Shown piece by piece: positions 7,851-16,204 of a stretch of 64,000 bases of DNA (the stretch's first letter is position 1; each line of letters begins with the position of its first letter). A program made the position numbers and the translations under genes. The notes beneath the pieces were generated by a model, which saw nothing but the letters and a program-made list of their open reading frames with translations, was not told where the DNA came from and searched no databases. Source of the DNA: UBA6522 sp965262365 (GTDB lineage: Bacteria > Pseudomonadota > Gammaproteobacteria > Steroidobacterales > Rariloculaceae); the NCBI GenBank assembly GCA_965262365.1, contig OZ253541.1, positions 4,774,001-4,838,000 of the forward strand, in the 5' to 3' direction.

Positions 7851-8891
7851 ATGCCGCATCACGTCGAGAGTTCGCACCTTCAGTCTTCCGCGGCAACCGC
7901 GGCAGAAGGGCGCGCCGCGCTGCTGGCGGCGTTGGCGGACGGCGCGTGGCACACCGAGGAAGCACTCGCAGAGGCGATCGACGCGGAACCCGCACGGGTT
8001 CGCGATCACCTCGCAGGTCTATCCGGAATGGAACTTGAGATGGAATCCGACCCCGGGAAGGGCGTTTGCCTGCCGCGACCCCTGGAGCTGCTTGGCGCAA
8101 ATCGGATCCGTTCCCGCATCGGCGCCGACATCTTGCGGCACACAGCCCGTCTCGAGGTCTTCACGGAGTTGGACTCCACGAACGCTCATCTTCTTGGAGC
8201 GCCGGCCCCGGCCCCGGGGAACCTCACCGTGGCACTGGCCGAATTCCAGCACGCCGGCCGCGGCCGGCGGGGCAGAACCTGGAACATGCCGCTGGGCAGC
8301 GGCATCGGGCTGTCCGTGAGCTGGTCATTCGCCGATACGCCGGGCGAGCTGCCCGCGCTCTCGCTGGCTGCGGGCGTGGTGACACGGCGGGTCATCAAGG
8401 CGGTGAGCGGCAACGCGCCGGCGCTCAAGTGGCCCAACGATCTCGTGTGGGACCATAGGAAACTCGGCGGCATCCTGGTGGAGACTGCGCCCCGCAGGGG
8501 CGGCGCCTGTCGTGTCGTTGTGGGTGTCGGCCTGAACGTATCCATGGATAGCGGGACGCTCGAGAGCGTGGGCGAGCAGCCCAACAGCGCCATCGACCTT
8601 CAGACAATGACCAATGGCAGTCCGCCTTCGCGGAACGACCTGGCAGCCCGATTGATCGAGGGCTACTTCGAAATGTTCGGTACTTTCGAGGAATCGGGGT
8701 TCAGGGCGTACTACGAGTCGTTTCGAGAGGCGGACTGCCTGAGGCGGCAGCCGGTGACGGTCATCGACGGTCCAAACCGCCTGTCAGGCACGGCCGAAGG
8801 CGTGGATTCCAGTGGCGCGCTGATACTGATGACCGCAACCGGCTCGCACCGTATCGTTTCCGGGGATGTCACCGTCAGGCCCTTCCAATGA
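7851..8891 (+). CDS. birA: Bifunctional biotin ligase / biotin operon repressor BirA
   Basis: A 346-residue protein. Residues ~20-75 form a winged helix-turn-helix (ALLAALADGAWHTEEALAEA), so it may also repress biotin genes. The catalytic domain follows: ELDSTNAHLL, the biotinyl-AMP loop GRGRRGRTWNMP, SGIGLSVSW, and ALKWPNDLVW with KLGGILVE, which bind biotin and ATP. A small SH3-like C-terminal domain ends the protein (LSGTAEGVDSSGALIL). It attaches biotin to the acetyl-CoA carboxylase carrier protein. Its last 4 nt overlap the start of coaX (ATGA), the common birA-coaX pairing. Confidence 0.95.
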   Translation: MPHHVESSHLQSSAATAAEGRAALLAALADGAWHTEEALAEAIDAEPARVRDHLAGLSGMELEMESDPGKGVCLPRPLELLGANRIRSRIGADILRHTARLEVFTELDSTNAHLLGAPAPAPGNLTVALAEFQHAGRGRRGRTWNMPLGSGIGLSVSWSFADTPGELPALSLAAGVVTRRVIKAVSGNAPALKWPNDLVWDHRKLGGILVETAPRRGGACRVVVGVGLNVSMDSGTLESVGEQPNSAIDLQTMTNGSPPSRNDLAARLIEGYFEMFGTFEESGFRAYYESFREADCLRRQPVTVIDGPNRLSGTAEGVDSSGALILMTATGSHRIVSGDVTVRPFQ

Positions 8892-9679
8892 TGCTGGTCG
8901 TGGACATCGGCAACACCCGAATCAAGTGGGCGTGCGTTTCCGAGCGAGGGTTGGTCGATCCCGGTGAAGCGGTCCACGGACGAGTCCCGGGCGCGGCGCT
9001 GGAGTCATTGGCCGAAGCCGCACCCGCGCGCCTCGACCGTGTGGTGGCCGTCAACGTGGCGGGTGAGGTTTTCGTGTCGACCTTCACGGAATTCGTGCAG
9101 CGGCGCTGGAATTTGGACCCCGAGTTCGTGACCACCGAACACGAGGGGCATGGAGTGCGTTGCGCCTACGCGGATCCGTCTCGAATGGGTTCGGATCGAT
9201 GGGTGGCGTTGATCGCAGGCTTCAGGCTCGCGGGCGGCGCCGCCTGCGTGATCGATGCCGGGACGGCGGTCACCCTGGATGTCGTCGATGCGAGCGGCCG
9301 TCACCTGGGAGGTCTGATTCTCGCCGGGCCAAGGGTCATCGCCACGGCGCTTGATCGGCAGACCAGCGGTATCGGCGAAACCCGCGGCCAATCTCGGCCC
9401 GGCCAGGGGAGCGCCCTGCTCGGCACCAGTACGGACGAGGCGGTGGCCAGGGGGGCGATGCTGGGCCTTGCCGGAGCCCTGGACCGGGCGCTGTCGGCCG
9501 TAGCCGGCGAATTGGGCGAGCGGCCGGCGGTCTACCTCACCGGCGGCGATGCCGAGAGGCTTTCCCCATGGTTGGAGACGCACTGCCAGTACCGTCCGCA
9601 CCTCGTGCTCGAAGGGCTCGGCTCCATTGCTGGAGTACTGGGCCTTTATCCGGCACAGCCGGCGCAGCATTCCGGTTAG
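8888..9679 (+). CDS. coaX: Type III pantothenate kinase
   Basis: A 263-residue ASKHA-fold kinase making 4'-phosphopantothenate, the first step of coenzyme A synthesis. It starts MMLVVDIGNTRIKWACV with the DIGNT phosphate-1 motif. It contains GSDRWVALIAGF (the conserved GxDR segment binding pantothenate) and VIDAGTAVTLDVVD (DAGTA phosphate-2 motif), then GGLILAGPR, and VYLTGGDAERL near the C-terminus as the adenosine motif. Translationally coupled to birA. Confidence 0.95.
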   Translation: MMLVVDIGNTRIKWACVSERGLVDPGEAVHGRVPGAALESLAEAAPARLDRVVAVNVAGEVFVSTFTEFVQRRWNLDPEFVTTEHEGHGVRCAYADPSRMGSDRWVALIAGFRLAGGAACVIDAGTAVTLDVVDASGRHLGGLILAGPRVIATALDRQTSGIGETRGQSRPGQGSALLGTSTDEAVARGAMLGLAGALDRALSAVAGELGERPAVYLTGGDAERLSPWLETHCQYRPHLVLEGLGSIAGVLGLYPAQPAQHSG

Positions 9680-9781
9680 GTTGAGGGCAACACAATCGTT
9701 ATCATTCGCGCCATGATTCCAGTGCGGCAGATTTTCTCAGTCGCGTACGTCCCCGGCGTCGCGCCCGAGGTTGGGTGAGCC

Positions 9782-10858
9782 ATGTCGGCGCGACTGCGGA
9801 TCGGCGTCATCTTCGGCGGCACCTCGGGTGAGCATGACATCAGCCTGCTGACCGCCCGGGGGGTGCTCGGAGCCATCGACAACACCAGGTACGATGTCGT
9901 GCCGATCGGTATTTCAAGATCCGGCGCGTGGGCGGTCGGCGAAGATGTCCTCGAACAACTTTCCCGAGACGCTGAGACCGGCCACCGCCAGGATGGACCG
10001 GGCTCGCCTGCAGACACCATCGGCGCGATGTCCGAAGCCCTGGCGTTGTTGTCCAATGCAGGCGTCGATGCGGTGTTTCCGCTGTTGCACGGACCCATGG
10101 GCGAGGATGGCACCCTTCAGGGCCTGCTCGAATTCTGCGGCGTGCCCTACGTGGGTTGCGGCGTGGCGGCCAGCGCGGTGGCCATGGACAAGGGGCTGGC
10201 AAAGGACGTATTTCGGTCCCATTCGATTCCGACGCTGCCATCGACCATGGTTCAGCGCAGCAAATGGCAGGGTCAGCGCCAGCACATCCTGGAAAATCTC
10301 GAATCGTCGTTCTCGTACCCGCTGTTCGTGAAACCCGCCAATCTCGGCTCAAGTGTGGGGATTTCGAAGGTCGGCGACCGGGAGGAACTGGCGGCAGGAC
10401 TTGACCTGGCGTCGCGATACGACGAGAGGCTGTTGGTGGAGCCCGGGATCGACGCTCGCGAGATCGAGATCGCCATCCTGGGCAACCGGGATCCCCAGGC
10501 GTCGGTCCCCGGGGAAATCCGCCCGCGGCGGGCGTTCTACGACTACAAGGCGAAGTACTTCGACGATTCCACCGAGTTGATCGTCCCGGCGGTGCTGGAT
10601 GGATCGTTGACCCGGGATCTCCAGGCGTTGGCGGTGCGGTCCTTTGAAGCCCTGGCCTGTACCGGGCTGGCCCGCGTGGATTTTCTCCTCGAACGGGGCA
10701 CGGACAAGGCCTACATCAGTGAAGTCAACACCATGCCGGGGTTCACGGAGTCCAGCATGTATCCCCGGCTTTGGGAAGCGAGCGGCATCGCATACAGTCA
10801 TTTGATCGACCGTTTGCTGGAACTTGCGCTGGAACTTCGCGGGGGCGGCGTGGTGTAA
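9782..10858 (+). CDS. ddl: D-alanine--D-alanine ligase
   Basis: A 358-residue ATP-grasp ligase that makes D-Ala-D-Ala for peptidoglycan. The N-terminal domain has FGGTSGEHDISLLTARGV and LLHGPMGEDGTLQGLLE. The ATP-grasp core has PLFVKPANLGSSVGISKV and the metal-binding end YISEVNTMPGFTESSMYP. It lies outside a mur-fts cluster, like E. coli ddlA rather than ddlB. About 100 bp separate it from coaX, so it may have its own promoter. Confidence 0.95.
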   Translation: MSARLRIGVIFGGTSGEHDISLLTARGVLGAIDNTRYDVVPIGISRSGAWAVGEDVLEQLSRDAETGHRQDGPGSPADTIGAMSEALALLSNAGVDAVFPLLHGPMGEDGTLQGLLEFCGVPYVGCGVAASAVAMDKGLAKDVFRSHSIPTLPSTMVQRSKWQGQRQHILENLESSFSYPLFVKPANLGSSVGISKVGDREELAAGLDLASRYDERLLVEPGIDAREIEIAILGNRDPQASVPGEIRPRRAFYDYKAKYFDDSTELIVPAVLDGSLTRDLQALAVRSFEALACTGLARVDFLLERGTDKAYISEVNTMPGFTESSMYPRLWEASGIAYSHLIDRLLELALELRGGGVV

Positions 10859-10911
10859 ACTACGCGGTTCTCACGCGGGTCAAGTGTATTCATCTTGAGG
10901 AGAACAAGGTC

Positions 10912-11643
10912 ATGAGGACTAGAACGGGATTGCTGATCGCTGCGGCGGCTTGCGCGGCGGTGTTCGCCGGCGGCGCCCAGGCGCAACTGGCGTCGGGATT
11001 CGATGCGGCGCTGATGGCCGGGGAGCGACCGGCTGAAGAGAAGGAGCGGGATGCGTCACGAATGCCCGCCGAAGTGCTCAACTTCGTCGGTATCGGGGAC
11101 GGCATGAACGTGCTTGAGGTATTCGCCGGCGGCGGTTGGTATACCGAAGTGTTGTCCGCGGCGGTTGGATCGGACGGCACCGTGTATTCACAGAACGCCG
11201 AGCGAATGCGCGAGCGAGTGGAAGCGATGGCAGCGACCCGGGCGGAACGCCTGGGGAACGTGGAGGTCATCTACACGGAAGGGACGGCCATCGAACTGCC
11301 CGTGGAGGCAGATGCGGCGTTTACCGCGTTGAACCTGCACGACATGGCCAATCGGGGCGACGAAGCCGGATTGGCGTTCCTCGGCGGCATCTACGATGCA
11401 CTCAAGCCCGGCGGCGTATTCGGGATGGTGGACCATGTGGGCATCGCCGGTCAGGACAATGCCCAGCTTCACCGCATGGAAACCTCCAAGGCCCGGGAGC
11501 TGATCGCACAGGCCGGTTTCGCGGTCGAGGCCGAGTCGGATATCCTGATGAACGCGGATGACGACCACACCCTGGGCATTCGCGACCCGTCGATCCGATT
11601 CGCCACGGACCGAATGCTGATCAGGGCGCGTAAGCCGGAGTAA
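10912..11643 (+). CDS. Secreted class I SAM-dependent methyltransferase-like protein
   Basis: A 243-residue protein. Residues 1-24 form a signal peptide (TGLLIAAAACAAVFAGGAQA, then Gln), so it is predicted periplasmic. The mature part is a Rossmann methyltransferase: motif I VLEVFAGGGWYTEVL, an acidic end of strand 2 near VEVIYTEG, motif post-II DAAFTALNLHDM, and LKPGGVFGMVDH. GAGAAC precedes the ATG at 10912 at a suitable distance. SAM is not normally available in the periplasm, so the protein either binds another ligand or acts before export. Similar secreted proteins are frequent in marine proteobacteria, with no known role. Confidence 0.75.
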   Translation: MRTRTGLLIAAAACAAVFAGGAQAQLASGFDAALMAGERPAEEKERDASRMPAEVLNFVGIGDGMNVLEVFAGGGWYTEVLSAAVGSDGTVYSQNAERMRERVEAMAATRAERLGNVEVIYTEGTAIELPVEADAAFTALNLHDMANRGDEAGLAFLGGIYDALKPGGVFGMVDHVGIAGQDNAQLHRMETSKARELIAQAGFAVEAESDILMNADDDHTLGIRDPSIRFATDRMLIRARKPE

Positions 11644-11710
11644 CCAGGGCACAACCGAGCGGGAAAACCGGCGCCGCCGGATTCCTGCTGCCCGTCAGAC
11701 CAGGACCGAG

Positions 11711-11736
11711 CGACGCACGCATGATCGCGTGCGTCG
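11711..11736 (+). terminator. Perfect 10-bp hairpin between the methyltransferase gene and tRNA-Thr
   Basis: The arms CGACGCACGC and GCGTGCGTCG flank a 6-nt loop. There is no run of T after it, so as an intrinsic terminator it would be weak. It may end the upstream transcript or act in the tRNA precursor leader. Confidence 0.45.
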
Positions 11737-11747
11737 TCCTGTGCCGT

Positions 11748-11823
11748 GCCGGTATAGCTCAGTTGGTAGAGCAGGGGTTTTGTAAACCTCAGGTCGGGAG
11801 TTCGAGTCTCTCTGCCGGCACCA
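11748..11823 (+). tRNA. thrU: tRNA-Thr (anticodon TGT)
   Basis: Full cloverleaf with encoded CCA. The acceptor arm GCCGGTA pairs with TGCCGGC (one G-U), the D arm is GCTC..GAGC, the anticodon stem GGGGT/ACCTC holds the loop TTTGTAA with anticodon TGT, and the T arm contains TTCGAGT. It stands alone. In E. coli the tRNA-Thr(UGU) gene (thrU) heads the tyrU-glyT-thrT-tufB operon; that operon in this window lacks it. An integrase stub follows directly. Confidence 0.96.
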
Positions 11824-11973
11824 TTTCTGGGGACACTGCGTTCCCAATTGATCCCTGAAGTGGCGTAAAATTTTCTGATTCATAGGGGATTTTTGTCTGG
11901 GGCATTCTTGCGGCTTCTCGCCTGTTCCCCCATATCGTCAACTCACGCGTGGTAAATAGCGTGGGAAAAATAG

Positions 11974-12138
11974 ATGCAGCGGAATCTTTCTGCAGCTCGA
12001 GTGAGGGCCTTGAAGGAACCGGGGCGGTACGCAGATGGCGGCACGCTATACCTGATTATTGCGCTTGGCGGCAGCAAACAGTGGGTTCAGCGATTGACAA
12101 TTGACGGCAAGCGCCATGACATCGGCTTTGGCGGTTAG
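11974..12138 (+). pseudogene. N-terminal stub of a tyrosine integrase (DUF4102 arm-binding domain)
   Basis: A 54-codon frame from ATG 11974 to TAG 12138. It reads RVRALKEPGRYADGGTLYL then GSKQWVQRLTIDGKRHDIGF and GG. This is the N-terminal DUF4102 domain of P4/CP4-57-like integrases, which target tRNA 3' ends. A full protein has about 400 residues; the catalytic domain is absent because the frame runs into an unrelated transposase fragment at about 12135. It lies 150 bp after the tRNA-Thr, the expected place for the integrase of a tRNA-borne island. Confidence 0.82.
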
Positions 12139-12347
12139 TCGACGCCGTTGCACTCGCACCAACTCATGATCTCATCGCGGCAAAACCCCGAGTCCCCGCG
12201 AATGACGATGCGGGTCCTCGGGCAGTACCGGCGGATCTGAGCCACGATCCGCCTCAGTGTCCGCCGCGATGCGCTTGTAACGATCCGCCGCGGCTCCCTC
12301 GGCCCCGTGCCCAGCTCCAGCCGGTTCGAAGTTGCGTGGGTGTACAC
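12135..12347 (-). mobile_element. IS1380-family transposase fragment
   Basis: A 70-codon frame reading RRTLRRIVAQIRRYCPRTR, then IVIRGDSGFCRDEIMSWC and ECNGVD. The segment with the Asp of RGDSGFCR matches the region of IS1380-type DDE transposases around the second catalytic Asp. The full enzyme has about 430-460 residues, so both ends are gone. Its 3' edge abuts the integrase stub in opposite orientation; the junction itself supplies the stop codons of both. No terminal inverted repeats were found. Confidence 0.72.
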
Positions 12348-12551
12348 GGTGTGGACATGGGACCTCCGCGTCTGGCGAATGTAAATTGTTGATCTAACTC
12401 ACATTATCCGACATATCTAGGTCCTATTCCATTTGTCGGTGAAATTTGCGGGCTAGGGCCCGAGTCACCTCACGACGTATATTAGGCGGGCTTCATCATG
12501 AATACGCTCTTCAACAGGGGCGTGAGGAATTATTGCGGAGGACAAGTGTCC
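12348..12551. promoter_or_regulatory. Upstream region of the tandem binding-protein gene
   Basis: About 200 AT-richer bases between the transposase fragment and the ATG at 12552. The only clear element is a strong ribosome binding site (GGAGGAC, about 12537-12543). TTGATC with CATTAT farther downstream could be promoter-like, but I do not call it with confidence. Confidence 0.35.
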
Positions 12552-14111
12552 ATGAAGAAATCTCTTGCTTTGTTTTCGTTCGCGCTTTTCCTGGCCTGTG
12601 CATGCCAGGGGCCCGCACCGGACTCACGCGATTCGACGGCGACACCAGAGGAGACCGGGCAGGTCAAGGTGATCACGTCCGGTAGTTTTGCGGCGGCCTT
12701 CAACATCCTCGGACCCCTGTTCGAGCAGGCCACGGGCATCGAAGTGATCACCGAATACGGCTCCTCCATGGGTGGCGGGCCGGAATCCATCCCGCTTCGT
12801 CTGGAGCGCGGCGAAACGGCAGACTTGCTGATATTCAATGGTCGCGCTTTCGATGACATCGCCGCGACGGGTCACATTCGATCCGCAACCCGGGTTGACC
12901 TCGCGCGCTCCGTTGTCGGCATGGCCGTTCGTAGCGGGGCGCCGCAACCGGATATCAGCACAAGGGAGGCGTTCATCGAGACGTTACGCGCCGCGCAGTC
13001 CATTGGCTATTCGGCCAGCGTCAGCGGCACGTACTTGTCGACGGTGGTATTCCCCGAGCTCGGAATCTGGGAAGAGATCGAACCCAAGACGAAACGCATC
13101 GTGACCGAACGAGTGGCGAGCGTTGTAGCTCGCGGTGAAGTCGAGATCGGGTTTCAGGCAATGAGCGAAATCCTGCCGATCGAGGGCGCGGATTTCGCCG
13201 GCGCGTTACCTGATGCCCTACAGCAGGTTTCCACCGTTCTTGTCGTCATGACCGAGCGCGTGGCGAATCCGGAAGCGGCTCAGCGGCTCATCGAGTTCTT
13301 GTCTTCGGAAGCCGTTGCGCCCGTCATCCGCGCTACCGGATTGATGCCTGAGGCGAACACGCTCGAGACCGCGGCAACGCCTCAGAGATCCCAACAAGTC
13401 AAGGTGATCACTTCCGGTGGTTTCACGGCGGCCTTCGACATCCTCGGGCGGCTGTTCGAGCAGGCGACGGGCATCGAAGTGATCACCGAATACGGCTCCT
13501 CCATGGGCGGCGGGCCCGAATCCATTCCGGTTCGTCTGGCCCGCGGCGAGACGGCGGACATCCTCATCCTCAACAGGCCGTCGCTCGATGAACTGTCCGA
13601 GGCGGGCTACATTCGACCTGCCAGCCAGGTTGACCTGGTCCGTTCCGTTATTGGAATGGCCGTGCGCAGCGGCGCGCCGAAACCGGATATCAGTACAAGG
13701 GAGGCTCTCATCGCGACGTTGCTGGCCGCGGATTCGATCGGCTATTCGGCCAGTGTCAGCGGCACCTACCTGTCAACCGCGATCTTCCCTGAGCTCGGGA
13801 TCTGGGAAGAGATTGAGCCCAAGACGAAACGCATCGTGACCGAGCGAGTCGCAAGCGTCGTGGCCCGCGGTGAAGTCGAGATCGGATTTCAGCAGATCAG
13901 CGCTATCCTGCCGATCGATGGTACGGATTTTGCCGGCACGATACCCGACGAGCTACAGCAGCCATCGACATTCTCCACTGCCATCATGGCGCGCGCGGAA
14001 AATCCGGAAGCCGCGCGGCGGCTCATCGAGTTCTTGTCTTCGGACGCTGTTGCCTCCATCGTTGAATCTACCGGGCTGAGACCGGTGGTCCGGGAACAAG
14101 ATCAGCAATAA
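12552..14111 (+). CDS. Substrate-binding lipoprotein with two tandem ModA-like domains
   Basis: A 519-residue predicted lipoprotein (lipobox LACAC, Cys at about 16 or 18). Two near-copies of a periplasmic binding domain of the ModA/SBP_bac_11 type follow: the first from residue 37 (QVKVITSG), the second from residue 282. The period is 245 codons. Both carry ATGIEVITEYGSSMGGGPES, RGETADxLIxN, YSASVSGTYLST and ELGIWEEIEPKTKRIVTE, identical or nearly so. A short linker joins them. Related single-domain proteins bind oxyanions or organic solutes for ABC importers, but no permease or ATPase gene is adjacent. DNA identity between halves is also high, indicating recent internal duplication. ATG 12552 is preferred to 12498 because it has GGAGGAC before it and begins the signal peptide. 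Confidence 0.85.
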   Translation: MKKSLALFSFALFLACACQGPAPDSRDSTATPEETGQVKVITSGSFAAAFNILGPLFEQATGIEVITEYGSSMGGGPESIPLRLERGETADLLIFNGRAFDDIAATGHIRSATRVDLARSVVGMAVRSGAPQPDISTREAFIETLRAAQSIGYSASVSGTYLSTVVFPELGIWEEIEPKTKRIVTERVASVVARGEVEIGFQAMSEILPIEGADFAGALPDALQQVSTVLVVMTERVANPEAAQRLIEFLSSEAVAPVIRATGLMPEANTLETAATPQRSQQVKVITSGGFTAAFDILGRLFEQATGIEVITEYGSSMGGGPESIPVRLARGETADILILNRPSLDELSEAGYIRPASQVDLVRSVIGMAVRSGAPKPDISTREALIATLLAADSIGYSASVSGTYLSTAIFPELGIWEEIEPKTKRIVTERVASVVARGEVEIGFQQISAILPIDGTDFAGTIPDELQQPSTFSTAIMARAENPEAARRLIEFLSSDAVASIVESTGLRPVVREQDQQ

Positions 14112-14112
14112 G

Positions 14113-14215
14113 GCCACCCGCTGAAGCGGTGGCGCAAATAACCGCGCGCGCTGGCGTTCCCTGACTTTTGTAAATCAGCTCACACACAAAGTTTCTGACA
14201 CTCACAATTGTCAGG
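14113..14215. terminator. Hairpins between convergent genes
   Basis: GCCACC (14113-14118) pairs with GGTGGC (14128-14133), and farther on CTGACA pairs with TGTCAG across CTCACAAT (about 14196-14215). They lie between the 3' ends of the binding-protein gene and the convergent DUF6152 gene and may terminate both. No clear T-run follows. Confidence 0.4.
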
Positions 14216-14216
14216 G

Positions 14217-14606
14217 CTAACCGCCCATTCCCATGCCGGCGGGATGCAGCGGAAAGCTACGCCCATCCTCAAGCACGATCGTCCTTGCGCGCACCTGATT
14301 CGTACCGTTCCGTGCCGGCCAGCCCGTGACGATCGCCCTGTCCCCGGGGGACACGGTTTCCGATGTCATGCCGTTGCGGCCCGCCACACCCGGCGTCGCG
14401 GTCGGCATGACCCAGCTTGTCACCTTGCCGTCTGCATCGACGGCATCCAGGTGGATTATGACGTGCGGGTTGACCCACTCGAACTCGGTCACTACACCTT
14501 CAATGGTGACTTCCACGGAATCGTCGAAGTTCAGGCGGTAGTTGTGATGAGCCAGGACCAGGGTCCCGAACAGAAAGGCCAGTAGTCCTGGCAGTACGGT
14601 CTTCAT
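14217..14606 (-). CDS. DUF6152 family secreted protein A
   Basis: 129 residues with signal peptide 1-19 (LLAFLFGTLVLA) and a predicted mature start of HHNYRL. The body has the DUF6152 pattern: VEGVVTEFEWVNPH-type strand (here IEGVVTEFEWVNPHVIIHL), a segment on the coordinated solute (VTSWVMPTATPGVAGRNGM), then SPGDRAIVTGWPARNG and a closing ILEDGRSF-like strand, a small beta-barrel fold. Function is unknown. The ATG at 14606 is the one that gives a proper signal peptide. It shares the minus strand with the amidohydrolase upstream (62 bp gap). Two further DUF6152 proteins are within 5 kb. Confidence 0.8.
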   Translation of the reverse strand: MKTVLPGLLAFLFGTLVLAHHNYRLNFDDSVEVTIEGVVTEFEWVNPHVIIHLDAVDADGKVTSWVMPTATPGVAGRNGMTSETVSPGDRAIVTGWPARNGTNQVRARTIVLEDGRSFPLHPAGMGMGG

Positions 14607-14668
14607 AGAATATTTCTCCTCGTCTACGTCACCCGTTTGCGTGAACGCAAGCGCGCGCAAAATGGTCG

Positions 14669-15940
14669 CTAATCCGCTTGCTGCTTGTAGACCTCGCCGC
14701 CCTTCATCACGAAGTGTACCCGCCCAAACTCCTCTACATTCTCGCGGGGGTCGCCGGGCACGGCGACGATGTCCGCGTACTTGCCCGGCTCGATGGAGCC
14801 CAGGTTGTCCCATTGGTTCAAGAGCATGGCCGCACTCCTGGTCGCGGTCACGATGGCCTCGGCGGCGGGCATGCCCCCTTCCACCATGTAGATGAACTCC
14901 CGCCAGTTGTCGCCGTGGGGTGAAACGCCGGTATCGGTGCCGAACGCGATCGGGACCCCGGTCCGGTACGCCCGGGCAAAGGTGTCGGCGATCACGGGAC
15001 CGATCGCCAGGGCCTTCGGACGCACCACCTCCGAGAAATAGCCCCCGATTTCGGCCTTCTCGGCCACGAACTTGCCGGCCATGATCGTCGGCACGAACCA
15101 GGCGCCTTTCTCCTTCATCAATTCCATCACCTCATCGGACATGTAGGTGCCATGCTCGATGGAACTTACGCCGGCGGCCACGGCGCGCCGCATGCCTTCC
15201 GCGCCGTGGGCATGGGCAGCGACCCGGTATCCGTAATCCTCGGCCGCCGCGACGATGGCGGCGATTTCGGCCTCGGTGAACTGCGGGTTCTGGCCGCTGC
15301 TGGCCTGACTGAGCACACCGCCGGTGGCGGTGATCTTGATCAGGTCGACGCCTTCCTTGTACCGGGCGCGCACGGCCTTGTAGGCATCGTCCAAACCGTT
15401 GACGACGCCTTCGGCCGGCCCCGGATCGCCGCGCAGTTCGCTGTTGACGCCGTTGGTGGGATCGGCATGTCCGCCGGTAGTAGCGAGACTCTTGCCCGCG
15501 GTGAAGATGCGCGGCCCGACGATGTGGCCTTCGGCGACCGCCCGGCGGATGGATTGGGCCAGGGCGTGGTCGGTGCCGAGATCGCGTACGGTGGTGAATC
15601 CCGCCATCAGCGTCCGTTCCGCGTAGGGTACCGCCCGCAATGCAGAGTCCGCCGGTTCCAGGGTGAAGTTCTCGACGAATCGGTCGGGGCTTTGCTGGCT
15701 CGAGATATGCACGTGCATGTCGATCCAGCCGGGCATGACGAAGGCGCCGGTGAGATCGATGTCCGGCTCGCCCACATAGCCCGCTTGCACGGACGCGATG
15801 CGATCGCCGTCCACCACGATGGTTGCGGTTTCAATCACCTCGCCGGCGGTCGCGTCGAGCAATTTGCCGGCGTGAATGACGGTCTGCGCCCACGCGCTGC
15901 CGGACAGGAGCAGCGCCGAGATCAAGACCGGGATTCTCAT
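14669..15940 (-). CDS. Secreted amidohydrolase (Xaa-Pro dipeptidase/prolidase-like)
   Basis: 423 residues. Signal peptide MRIPVLISALLLSGSAWA, then an amidohydrolase-superfamily TIM barrel with its metal ligands visible: HVH in GWIDMHVHIS, the probable carbamylated Lys in GVDLIKITATGG, His in VAAHAHGAEG, His in SSIEHGTYM and Asp in IAFGTDTGV. The flanking beta domain is intact at both ends (VIHAGKLLDA, PGKYADIVAV). The family hydrolyses Xaa-Pro or cyclic amide substrates and similar bonds. I chose ATG 15940 because AAAGGAAATGTC precedes it and the product then starts with the signal peptide; ATG 15958 would add six residues. Confidence 0.87.
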   Translation of the reverse strand: MRIPVLISALLLSGSAWAQTVIHAGKLLDATAGEVIETATIVVDGDRIASVQAGYVGEPDIDLTGAFVMPGWIDMHVHISSQQSPDRFVENFTLEPADSALRAVPYAERTLMAGFTTVRDLGTDHALAQSIRRAVAEGHIVGPRIFTAGKSLATTGGHADPTNGVNSELRGDPGPAEGVVNGLDDAYKAVRARYKEGVDLIKITATGGVLSQASSGQNPQFTEAEIAAIVAAAEDYGYRVAAHAHGAEGMRRAVAAGVSSIEHGTYMSDEVMELMKEKGAWFVPTIMAGKFVAEKAEIGGYFSEVVRPKALAIGPVIADTFARAYRTGVPIAFGTDTGVSPHGDNWREFIYMVEGGMPAAEAIVTATRSAAMLLNQWDNLGSIEPGKYADIVAVPGDPRENVEEFGRVHFVMKGGEVYKQQAD

Positions 15941-16204
15941 GACATTTCCTTTATTCATGCGGTCAGACAGGATAATGGCTGCTGGCCGGCGCGATCTAGT
16001 GTCGAGTCAAACGTCTCGCCGGTCTCCGAGTGGATGGACGATCCCACGCCCGGGCACTCCGAGCCAAACAGCAGGTTCAGGATGATCATGGTGGTTGCCG
16101 CTCCCGGATAACTGCGAAAATCTGCAACGGATAATAACCGAGGGGCAACCCGGCCTCCGGCTTCGTCCGGCCGGGGTCTCGGAAATATAACAATCCTTTT
16201 CGGT
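15941..16204. other. Intergenic region between the amidohydrolase and FG-GAP genes
   Basis: 264 bp between two minus-strand genes. It should hold the amidohydrolase promoter. A short minus-strand frame here (about 40 residues, with LLFGSECPGVG) has no recognisable start signal or family and I do not call it. Confidence 0.35.

Noticed and set aside
11824..11973. Search for an attR copy of the tRNA-Thr 3' end in the window
   Set aside because: I saw no second copy of the last ~20 bases of the tRNA; any island boundary is outside the window or lost.
12498..12551. Upstream ATG of the tandem binding-protein gene
   Set aside because: The better ribosome binding site and the signal peptide both point to 12552.
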